A stretch of 64,000 nt of DNA, from the NCBI GenBank assembly GCA_003255065.1, contig QAOA01004174.1:277378-341377 (forward strand), in the 5' to 3' direction. The DNA comes from Cercis canadensis (taxonomy: Eukaryota; Streptophyta; Magnoliopsida; Fabales; Fabaceae). The notes beneath the pieces were generated by a model. It did not search any database and was not told where the DNA came from. It saw only the letters and a list, made by a program, of their open reading frames with translations. Shown in pieces: positions 1 to 9,824 of the stretch. A program made the translations under genes and the position numbers. How positions within the stretch are numbered: the stretch's first letter is position 1; each line of letters begins with the position of its first letter.

Positions 1-282
1 CGTTTAAGTGTAAATTTAAAATAAAGATGCATAAGTAATTAAACAAATTGTAGTAGTATATACTTCTAAATAACACTTACTTATATGATTTAATGGTATA
101 ATCTAACCTAAATAAAATAAAAAAATTCAGGTCAACCCAAACCCGAATGGGCAATAGGCCAATTTAGGCCGAACTAGATTAGCCCAGTTTTATTCAGGGC
201 CAACATTTCTATAACTAAGCCCTTTTTTTTTACGGGCTAAAATAGATCAGCCCACCTAGTCTGCCCATTTTACCATCTCTTA
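1..282 (-). mobile_element. hAT-type non-autonomous element, one end
   Basis: On the minus strand the sequence from 282 begins TAAGAGATGGTAAAATGGG and runs into stretches rich in GGGC and GGCCC. Many short plant hAT elements start with TAGRGGTGGNAAAATGGGC followed by such words. A second element with a closely similar start lies at 57736. The other end is outside the window or too worn to see, and no coding region is present. The family call rests on the terminus only. Confidence 0.5.
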
Positions 283-1037
283 GCCATGCTCTTTTTTAGA
301 ATCTGTCACACTCATTTTTTGTTGTAGGGTGGTTTCCCAATTTTCAATGATTAATAAGAGTTTTACTTTTTGTAATGTAAACTTTTCCTTAAATTTTGTA
401 TATTAGGTAAATTAATCATACGTGTTTTTTTTTTTCCTTTCAATTTTCGGAATTAAACATCAGACTTTTCGACACCTTTCAACAAAACCTTATCATCTAA
501 TTCCTTTTAACAAAGGTAAGCACTGAGCATGCACGTGACTATCACTGTAACGTCAAAATGCATGTATTATTATGCATGTCAAACTTAAACACAATTACTA
601 CTTAATTTCGTTTATGAATATGTTTTGAAAAGGGGCCAGAGTACTAAGGCTCAAATACTTGACCTTCGATTCGATGCACTTAGGCGTTGGAGTTTGGCTT
701 TTCCAAACCTAACCTTAGATCACGTGCCTTATTGTGCAAGTAGCTTACTTGACCTTCGACCTCATTACACACCGACCTATTCCACTCCCCTCGTCCTAAC
801 TTAGGCAATGACAGAGTTCATTATCAAGTGGAAAAAGGCTTGGCACATGAGGAAATGAGGGGGGCATATGAAAATAATCAAATCCTCTTCCTAGCTCCTT
901 AACTTGCTTCTCTGGATTATTCTGGCTGTACGGCTACAAGACTAATTTGGTAATTTTTTTAGTTATGCCTCTGCGCTTAATTGCTAGAAGTGAAATGCCT
1001 TGTGATTGATATAACACTCAGTATTTTTTTTTACAGA
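283..1037. other. Non-coding AT-rich stretch, nothing recognised
   Basis: No open reading frame resembling a known family and no clear terminal repeats were found. Around 640-840 the base composition is more even and looks like worn unique or old retroelement sequence, but I could not assign it. Confidence 0.4.
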
Positions 1038-1504
1038 TTTGTTTGGGAGTTAAAATTATGGAGAAATGAAAAGAAAGAAAATGAATAAACGTATCCATCC
1101 CCTTGTTTGGAAATTCAAGATTAAAAAAAAAAAAAAAATAAAGGATAACCTCAAACTTTCACATTCTTTTTTTTTTCCTTTACTTTTGTGTTCCTCCAAT
1201 TTGGGGGATTTAGAGAAAAAATAGGAATAATTTACTATTATACCTCTATTTATTTTTTCAAATTCTTTTTTAAGCACTATTTAGATAATATTATTAAATT
1301 TTATATTAAATATATTTACTATAAATAAAAGATAAATTTTTAAAATTATAAATTTTTATTTCTTTATTTTTATTTCTTTTTTTTTTACTCATTTTAATCA
1401 TTCAAACAAAGGAGAGGAAAATCCTTCACATTCCCTTTCTTTCATTTTCCTCTCTTTCCTTTTGTATTTTTCCCCTTCTTTTCCCCCTTCAACTCCCAAA
1501 CAAA
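1038..1504. mobile_element. MITE with 14-bp perfect terminal inverted repeats
   Basis: TTTGTTTGGGAGTT at 1038-1051 is matched exactly in inverse at 1491-1504. The 467 bp between are AT-rich and non-coding. The size, the TIRs and the lack of coding fit a miniature DNA element. The GTTTGG core is shared with PIF/Harbinger and some hAT ends, but no clear target-site duplication is visible, so the superfamily is open. Confidence 0.6.
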
Positions 1505-2186
1505 CTTTATAGCAATCAGAATCACATACTCTTGCAAAGAAAATATTGAATGATCACAGTGGAGAGAAATGATCATTGAATGTCAATAAAGAAAGAGATC
1601 ACTGAGTTCAGAACATGTTAAGTCCAAACCATCATATGTAATTATGCTTACTACCATTTGATAACCATCATATATAATTAACATTCATGTGTATATTTGG
1701 GTTCAAGCTGAACAATAACCATGGATGTCCCAGGACATTAGAAGAAAATGTGAATGAGTAATAACTTAGCTAAGTGCAAATGAGCTGAATCTATATCTAA
1801 TTAAAACATAAAATATGTAGAACAAATATATCATGTAACAATTTGTACCTGCAAAAAGGGTCATACTCTAAGCTACGGACAAAATATGCATATGGAAGGG
1901 GAACTCTAAAAGCAAAGCTATGGTAAATAAGTTTGATTGATCTAGTAAAAATCAAGTTAATGTATATATATCAGTTTCATTTTGAATCAATAAATTAATT
2001 TCTTCATTCATAAGAAATGGCAATCATCAAAATAAATTTATTTAGTGCTAATCACCATTAATCCATGTTGACACTTTGGAATTTGGGCACAAAACCGTTG
2101 CATCACCAAAATAGATAAATATAAGTATAAAAGTAAAACAAATTAAATTCATAAAATAAGACATTTTTTTCTCTGCTTTATTTTTC
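1505..2186. other. Non-coding AT-rich stretch left of MULE-A
   Basis: Nothing recognisable. The last bases before MULE-A are TTATTTTTC. They resemble TTATTT found directly after the right end of MULE-A and may be what remains of a 9-bp target-site duplication. Confidence 0.4.
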
Positions 2187-2402
2187 GGCACTTTGACCGA
2201 ATAAATGCAATTGGAAAAGTTAATTACGAAAATAGGGTAGTCATAAAGGTTATTACGGAAATAATGCAGTATGAAAAAAATGGAAAATAAAACAAAAGCG
2301 TTGCGTCAGATGTGGGGCCCACAGACGTGGCGTGGGGCCCGCGGCGCCTGCTGACTGGACGCGCCATGGGGCCCACGGCGGTCTCTTGTTGTTGTGCGCG
2401 CC
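2187..2402. repeat. Left TIR of MULE-A
   Basis: It pairs in inverse with 9022-9236 at high identity. The outer 110 bp are AT-rich. The inner part is very GC-rich and carries repeated GGGCCCAC, CGCGCC and GACGTGGCG words, then CCTGCTGACTGGACG. GTGGGCCC-type words match plant TCP (site II) binding sites, so the TIR may also act as a promoter. Confidence 0.85.
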
Positions 2403-2472
2403 AGCGATAGGTGCATGGCCTGTAGGGACACGCCGTGGGCCCCACGACGGTCCCATTTTGTCTCTGAACCTC

Positions 2473-2504
2473 ATTGGCTGGTGGCGTGTCCGAATTCTAT
2501 AAAT
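2473..2504 (+). promoter_or_regulatory. Putative core promoter of MURA-A (CCAAT and TATA)
   Basis: An inverted CCAAT (ATTGG, 2473-2477) and TATAAAT at 2498-2504 lie just inside the left TIR, about 380 bp before the transposase ATG. A CT-rich leader follows and ends at a plausible 5' splice site near 2573. The same block is conserved in inverse in MULE-B at 16356-16387, which supports function in the ancestral element. Confidence 0.6.
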
Positions 2505-2885
2505 TCCTCCCCTCCCCTTCGAGCAGTCTTCACACAACAGGAGCGAAAATACTCCAAGCAGTCTTCACATAAGGTACATTTAAATTTTAATTACTGCTTA
2601 ATATTAATAAGTGTTCTTATTTATTTTAAATTTTGATGATTTTAATAATTATTTTTATTTATTTGATAGTATTAATATAAATAAAAGAGATGATATTTAT
2701 ATACTAATTGTATATGATAATATTTAAGTTATTTTTTATCTTTAGTTTGATAATATTTAGTAGTTTATGTTTTTTATTGTAATATTACGATAAATAAATG
2801 TTTGCATAAAATTTGTATTTAGTTTAATATTGTTATGATTATTATACTGAAATATGATATATTTGATTTTAAATTTAGGAGAAAA

Positions 2886-5709
2886 ATGCTGATATTCGTT
2901 TATTACAATGATCGAGTATATAATGGAGAACAAAGAGTCACATATGAAAGTGCGAATCCTGTATGCATGATGTTGAAACATAGACTTAGATTACAAAGTC
3001 TCAAAGAGGTGATCCAACAAAAATTACGTCTTGATCCCAATAAAGTGATCAAGAACATCAAATATAGATTTTCTATGTCAGCTAACCCCTTTATATTATG
3101 GTGTCCTTGATCTTGTGGCTGATGAAGATGTAATGTGCATGTATGAAAGTCACTCACAGCATGCCAATCTTGGAGCAATGAAGGTTTTCGTGGAGACTGA
3201 AACCACAAAGCATGATGATAGTGATTTTCAGATCGTTGATGATTGTGGGCCAAGTTTCATACCTTGTTCAGTTCAGATGCATTGTCAAACAGAATTAGAG
3301 AATGACCGCTGTTATCGGCCACATGTTGACTCATCTGGGTTTCAGTATGGTATGCCTAGTTCGAGTCAAATTTTTCAGCCACCAGAGAGGCATGACTATG
3401 ATTGTTATAACGAGTGGTTCAATTCAGATATTGGACAAGAGAGAGACATCGAAGAACAGGAAACAAGACATGAAGAATAATCATTGCTTAATGGTGCTAA
3501 TTCTCCCATTGATCCACTAGTTACGTTGAGTGAGGATGAAAATTACATTCCAGAGGAAGATGATGCATCTAGTGATGAAGAATATCAACATAATTTGGAT
3601 CTGAATGTACAACCATTGGGCGTTGATTCCGATTGTCCCAGGCCGAAAATGGTGCAGCCGTTGCAGTATTATGAACCTGTCCCAGTTTATTCAGCAGTTA
3701 ACTGGGATGCAATGTGAATTACTGATAATACCAGAATTTCAGATGAACATGTAGCGTGGGAGAGAGGTAGAGAGTTGTCAATTGGGCAAATTTTTCTACA
3801 ATAAATGACGTTCAGCTTGCTGTGAAGGAATACTCATTGCAAATGCATCAGTCCTTCACTGTGATCGAGTCAAATGCAACTATGTGGAATGTTATTTGTC
3901 CAAATAAAGCTACTAGTTGTAATTGGAGACTTCGAGCTTGCCAAAGGAGTCACAGTGGAGTATGGGAGATTAGAAAGTATAACGGTCCGCATACTTGCAC
4001 AAATCCCTTGATAACGCAAGATCACAAGAAGTTAGATATTAATGTGATAGCGTCAAGCATTTATGGANTATTAATGTGATAGCGTCAAACATTTATGGAA
4101 TGGTTGAAGAGAGTCCTGATGTATCAATTAAGTTGATACAAGAGCGAATATCGACAGACTTTTCCTATCGAGCATCGTACAGAAAAGCATGGTTAGCAAA
4201 ACAGAAATGCATTGAAAAGTTGTTCGGTAGTTGGAATAAAAGCTATAATCTATTGCATAGATGGATGGCAGCAATGCGAGCAGCAAATCCTGGAACTGTT
4301 GTAGAATGGTTCTTGGATAATAATCACATCAGTAGTCAATCAAATGTCCAGGAAAAGATGTTTCGTCGTGTCTTTTGGACATTCAAAGCATGTGTTGATG
4401 CATTCACTTTTTGCAAGCCTGTGATTCAAGTGGATGAGACTTTCTTAAGTGGCAAATATCGGGGGACGTTACTGATTGTTTCTACACAGGATGGCGATAG
4501 GTCACCATTGCCTCTTGCATTTACTATTGTCGAAGATGAAGTTAAAGATGCATGGACGTGGTTTTTTACCTTAGTTCGTCGTTATATTATTCGAGATCGT
4601 TGAAATTTGGCAATAATTTCTGATCGCCATGTAAGTATATTGTCTTCAATTGCAGATGCTAGCGTAGGTTGGAGTCCGCCACTCACGTACAATTTCTTTT
4701 GCTTGTGTCATGTCGTTAGCAATTGGAATACACACTTTAAGAATAAAGCCCTGAAAACAAAAATATACGCAACATGTATGTTAAATTTTGTTGTTATCAT
4801 AGTTGTATATATTTGGCTTAAATGAACTATTTCTTAATATTCAAATGTTTCTGACCCAATTTGACAGGTAGCCAATTTGAATCCCTTAAATTTAAAGAGT
4901 TTATGACAGATATACAAAGTCGATGCGAAGACGATCGCGCATGGAAGTATGTACAAGATCTTGATGAAGCAAAATGGACTTTGCAAATAGATACTAAGGG
5001 GAGGCGTTATGACATGATGACCACCAATTTGGCTGAGAATATTAATGACACATTGAAGGGTGTTCGCAACTTGCCTATTACTGCCCTGGTTAGAGCAACA
5101 TATTACAAGTTAAATGCTATTTTCACTAAAAAAAGGGATGAAGCTGATAATATGAGAACTAATGGACAACAGTGGACCGAGTATGTCATGGATAAGATGC
5201 GTGAAAATTCACGAGAGGCGTCATCACACAAGCCTCGTTTGTTCAACAGGGACACCAGTTTATTCGAGATTGAGGAGAGGTATAATATGAGAACCAGGAC
5301 GGCTGGACGCACGTTTGTTGTCAACCTAAATGAACAAAGGTGTAGTTGCGGTAAATTTAAAGCCCTTCATTTCCCATGTTCACATGCAATATCTGTTTGC
5401 GCGTCTGCTTCCCTCAATGAATGGTCTTATGTGGATCCGGTATACTCCATTCAAAATTTAATGAATGCGTATCGTGGACAGTTTATGCCTATTGGTGGAC
5501 AGGAATATTGGCCGGAGATCCAAGGGATACATATTAGCCCCAACCCCGCGATGCTGAGGAAGAAAGGTCGTCCTGTTACGAATCGCATTCGAAATAAGAT
5601 GGATTGGCGGGATCCAAGCAGAACCCGAACAATAATAAAATGCAGTATTTGTCGCACGGAAGGGCATAATAAGTGAAACTGTCCACTTAGAAGGATGACT
5701 GATCCATGA
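2886..5709 (+). pseudogene. MULE-A MURA-type transposase, decayed
   Basis: The start is the ATG directly after an AG acceptor (TTTAG|GAGAAAA), shared with MULE-B. Order: N-terminal domain, acidic linker, MULE catalytic domain (VDETFL near 4430, ISDRH near 4620, NLAEN near 5033 as the DDE set), SWIM zinc finger (RCSCGKFKALHFPCSHA, near 5340), and a CCHC knuckle CSICRTEGHN at the end. An intron of about 95 bp lies at about 4772-4866. Compared with MULE-B there is a one-base insertion near 3091, stops near 3478, 3715, 4602 and in the knuckle, and a frameshift near 3795. A 31-bp duplication around a single N at 4068 is an assembly seam. The ancestral role is cut-and-paste transposition. It is now inactive. 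Confidence 0.85.
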
Positions 5710-5924
5710 ATAAATTACTTACTTATAGAATTTGAAATTTTTATGTTGAGTTTTTTATTGTTTTGATTATTCATGATAAATAGTCTGGATATGTGACATA
5801 TTGTTTAATTATATCTTGTTTAGGTTTCAAAAGTTTAAATAATGATATAACGTATGAACTCAAATATAATAATAATCAACATTTCTAATAATAGACATAT
5901 CATGTGTACAATAACAATCTAACA

Positions 5925-8691
5925 CTAACGTCTATGTCGAAACAAATGCCCGCTTGTCTCACATCTAGGGGGTCTACTGACATGTCGTGGCAGTTCTTCT
6001 TCAGCAGGTTGGGTGGTTGGTGGTGGCAGTTCTTCCTCGGCAAGCTCGGTGGCTAATGGTGACAGTTCTTCCTCAGTAGGCTGGGTGGCTGATGGTGTCA
6101 TGTAATCATACATATCCCTTGATGAAAATAGTCTAGTCCCAGTCATCGCTGGATCATAGGGATAACGTGCTATCAGAGGAGTCATCGTCAGATCGGTCCA
6201 ATCTCTCGTATACTCTGTCTGTGAAGAGGGGTCGACGTATGTATCAATCGCTGTTGAGGGAACACGAGAATCAACGTCAAAAAAATTGTATACAGGAGAT
6301 TGTACCGCATGTGGCGTCATATCAAAGTACCCCTGATTATCTGTAACTTGTACTGGATCGGGCCTATACGGCACGTCGACCGATGAACCAGCCATATCAA
6401 CGCGATGATCAGAGTGAGACGAACTCTGAGATCTATCACTAGAACGATGTCGGGACCTAGTGGCGGGTGAGGCAGGATGGCGTCGTGATGATGTAGCATG
6501 TGCCTCCGAAGACATGGCTACACTCCCTGCTGAGTTCGTTGCCTCAGGAGCCATCTGGGGTTGGGGTTGCTTCACCGATGGGAACATCCCAAACTCTACA
6601 AACACCCCGGTTAGCCTCGAAACAAATGCCTCATATCTATCAGGTGTCAAACCCTGCTGAGGAACCGTCCCCCAACCATGTTGAGGCACCCCCTCCTGAG
6701 GAACACTCTACTGACTCCCCCAACCCTGCCGAATTCTACCACCCTGCTGACTTCCCCAACCTGCTGAGGCACCTCCTCCTGAGGAACACCCTGCTGACTC
6801 CCCCAGCCATGCTAAGACACCCCTCCCGAGGAACACCCTGCTGAGTTCTACCACCCTGCTGACTTCCCCAACCTTCCTGAGTTTGAGGATCAGTAGGAAC
6901 CTGCACCGTAATAAATTATGGCTCATAATTTCTTGACAAAAAAATATAGTAACTTAAAACAAATTCAAAAACAAACATAATAACTATAACGTTTTTACCT
7001 GTCCGCTAGCTATGGCATTTTTAGGCCTCATCCATCGACGCGTTATGCGTGAGTACCATGTAATGTAATTCGGGTCTACTCCAAACGGCTCATCTAACTT
7101 AACTATATATTGACGTCGATCATTCCACAAAAAGTTGTGAGCCATATGATGCACCGTCCATAATGTAGCCTGTTTCCCCCTCATGTTCACATTGTGTAGT
7201 TCTCTATCATAAAAAATAATATCTCGGGGAATGTGTTGTCTGCACCCAAATTGGCGTAGAACTCGATCTGGATTGTGGTGCTCTACAATGTGATAACATA
7301 TTAATGGCACCTTAGCAGCCCAAATTTCATGCCCCCTAACACAATAGTTCGGGAGTCGTGCCATCAATGCCCTGGTATATGGCTGCCACACAATCTGTTT
7401 ACATGCAACATATTTCTTACAATAAATTCAAGTAATAAATGACATACATTAATTACTAGTAACAAGAATTCTTACATCATCACTTTCAAGTAGATCAAAT
7501 GCCCGTCGATACCCCTTTTGGTCTGCGCCGTAAATAATATTAGTCCAATCTAGAGGAGTTTTCCATCTAACATGTTTTAAATATTACACTATAATTAATT
7601 ACATTTATTACACTAAACAAATAATGTACTATTAATTACGTCTATTATACTATAAAAATAATGTCATTCTAATATGAATCATATAATCTAATTGACAACT
7701 CTTAATGTTAATGTACTATAATTTTAAATAAATTATCAGAATATAAAGTAGCTTAATTATAAATAACTTTAAATTTAATTTACTTACCTACTCGCAAGTG
7801 GCCCAGTTAGATCACGCTCTTCTCGCCTCGGAGCTATATACGGAAATCTCTCCTATGCCCAACACTGGAGCAAAAAATAGCATCCTGCGAAGTTATCAGC
7901 TTCCTCAAGAGAAGTCATGCAAAGACTTCTAGACAGATAAGCAAGACAAGCTGATCCCTAGTTGAATGTCCCAGCCTCATCCCAATTTTCTAACAACTTT
8001 AAATACATAACATGTACACAATTGTCACTATGATTAGGCATCAACCACATGCCAATTAAACGCAATATATGTGCTATTGCAAACTGTTGTACTACATCAT
8101 CTGCAGCATCATTTGGGCATCGACTAAATATTCGCGAAAGCCAACTCAGTTTCAGTCTTCCTCCAGCTAAGGCAGAATCAGGTGGAGTTAAGCCAAGCAA
8201 TTCCCAACAAAGATCACTCCATGTGTAACCAGTATCCTCGGATACTGCTTTCCCATCAACAGGAAGACTAAGTAACACCTCTACATCTTGTAAGGTGATA
8301 GTACACTCACCGCAAGACATATGAAATGTATATGTTTCGGGCATCCATCGTTCAACTAATCCAGAAATTAACTGGACATCAATATAAGTAGGTTCTATTT
8401 CTACGACCCCACCAAAACCTGCCCTTCTCACGTATTCCATAACTCGATCATTACGTCTACGTATATTACTATGAGATCGAGGACGTAACTCTATATCAAC
8501 TTGTATAAAAATTACAATAATTTGTAACAAATTTACAATAATATAAAATATTCTACAAATTCAAAATACTCTAACAAAAATATTTATAAATTACTTACTC
8601 CAGTATTTCATACTTTTGTTGATATGTGATTATTTTGTTCAGTCAACAGAATAGGATTTTGTGGTCTTGGTACTACAACTTCATCGGCCAT
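5925..8691 (-). pseudogene. MULE-A plant mobile domain (PMD) gene, decayed
   Basis: Five exons mirror the intact PMD-B gene: 8691-8599, about 8500-7788, 7566-7476, 7394-6999 and 6900-5925. The PMD core is clear (TFHMSCGECTITLQDVEVLL near 8300). Relative to PMD-B, exon 1 has TGG changed to TGA. The exon 2 acceptor has changed from CAG|G to CAAG, shifting the join by one base. Exon 2 has two stops (AGC to TAG near 7960, TGG to TAG near 7854). Exon 5 is 976 nt against 1110, because most of the Gln/Gly repeat is missing, and it is out of frame. PMD proteins (MAIN/MAIL group in Arabidopsis) act in the nucleus in gene and transposon silencing. This copy could not make one. Confidence 0.85.
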
Positions 8692-9021
8692 AATGTACAT
8701 CAAAAAAATAAAATTTAACTTCTACTACAATGGATACAAAATCAACGTAACAAGAAAAAAAAATTATAGCTCAACAAGAGGAAGAACAAGCAGCAAAGAA
8801 GCAAAGCTAAGAAGCAAATAAGTAAAAAAGAGAAGCAAGGAAACAGAGAATAACAAAGAAGCAAAATGAGGAACTCGGAGGGGAAGGGCGGAGGAAGAGA
8901 GGAGAAAAGGGCAAAAAAAGTGTCATGTGTCACGTCCCCGTTCGGCCTTCAAATGGCTCACTGGGGAGCTGACACGTGGCACTGCAGGGCTCTGTTTCAA
9001 CGGTCAAACACGCAAGGCTGG

Positions 9022-9236
9022 CGTGCACGACAAGAAGAGACGCGCCGTGGGCCCCATGGCACGTCCAGTCAGCAGGCGCCGAAGGCCTCACGGCGCATCT
9101 GTAGGCCCCGCATCTGACGCAACATTTTTTTTTATTTTCCATTTTTTTCCATACTGCATTATTTCCGTAATAACCTTTTTGACTACCCCATTTTCGTAAT
9201 TAATTTTCCCAATTGCATTTATTCGGTCAAAGTGCC
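9022..9236. repeat. Right TIR of MULE-A
   Basis: Inverse partner of 2187-2402, ending GGTCAAAGTGCC at 9236. It is separated from the left TIR of MULE-B by TTATTT only. Confidence 0.85.
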
Positions 9237-9260
9237 TTATTTGGCACTTTGACCAAATAA
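9217..9260. repeat. Head-to-head TIR junction of MULE-A and MULE-B
   Basis: GGTCAAAGTGCC (9225-9236), TTATTT, then GGCACTTTGACC (9243-9254) form a perfect 12-bp inverted repeat, extended imperfectly by about 8 bp each side. This is the centre of the 14.5 kb MULE-A/B palindrome. Confidence 0.9.
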
Positions 9261-9461
9261 ATGTAGTTTGGAAAGTTAATTTCACAAATAGGGTAGTCAA
9301 AAAATAAAATTACGGAAATAATGTAGTTTAAAAAAAATTGAAAATTAAAAAAAAAAAAAAAAGTATTCGTCAGACGCAGGGCCCACAGACGTGCCGTGGG
9401 CCCGCCGGCGCCTGCTGACTGGACGCGCCGTGAGGCCCACTGCGCGTCCCTTCTTGTCGTG
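9243..9461. repeat. Left TIR of MULE-B
   Basis: It pairs in inverse with 16463-16678. The inner half is GC-rich with GGGCCCAC, GTGGGCCCGC and GAGGCCCAC words like those of MULE-A. Confidence 0.85.
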
Positions 9462-9507
9462 CACGCCAGGATTGGGGAATTTGACCGTTGAATCTGCACC
9501 CTGCAGT

Positions 9508-9566
9508 GCCACGTGTCAGCTCCCCAGTGAGCCAATTGAAGGTTGAACGGGGACGTGACACGTGGC
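9508..9566. promoter_or_regulatory. Inverted pair of G-box-like sites upstream of PMD-B
   Basis: GCCACGTGTC (9508-9517) and its exact reverse complement GACACGTGGC (9557-9566) flank a 39-bp spacer with a CCAAT box (GCCAATTG, 9531-9538). CACGTG/ACGTGT cores bind bZIP and bHLH factors in plants. They lie between the TIR and the PMD start codon, followed by a CT-rich leader (about 9575-9740). MULE-A keeps one of the two sites intact and one altered. Confidence 0.5.
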
Positions 9567-9824
9567 AATTTTTTTTGCCCTTTTCTCCCCTCTTCCTCCG
9601 CCCTTCCCCTCCGAGTTCCTCATTCAGCTTCTTTGTTATTCTCTGCTTCTCTACTTCTCTGCTTCCTTGCTTCTCTTTTTTACTTTTTTGCTTTTCTTCT
9701 TAACTTCTTTGCTTTGCTTCTTTGCTGCTTGTTGTTCCTCTTGTTGAGCTATAATTTTTTTTTTATTACGTTGATTTTGTATCCATTGTACTAGAAGTTA
9801 TTTTTTATTTTTTTGGTGTACATT

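Larger units (their letters stand above)
2187..9236. mobile_element. MULE-A: Mutator-like element with transposase and PMD gene
   Basis: A 7.05 kb element bounded by inverted repeats of about 215 bp that begin GGCACTTTGACCGAATAAAT. Inside are a MURA-type transposase on the plus strand (2886-5709) and a PMD gene on the minus strand (5925-8691), converging on a short spacer. Long TIRs, a MULE-domain transposase and a possible worn 9-bp target duplication (TTATTTTTC left, TTATTTGGC right) fit Mutator-like elements. Plant PMD genes are known to travel in MULEs. Both genes are broken, so it is not autonomous now. Confidence 0.9.

Noticed and set aside
6460-6926. Open frames opposite the PMD-A last exon
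   Set aside because: They arise from the GC-rich repeat of that exon on the other strand.
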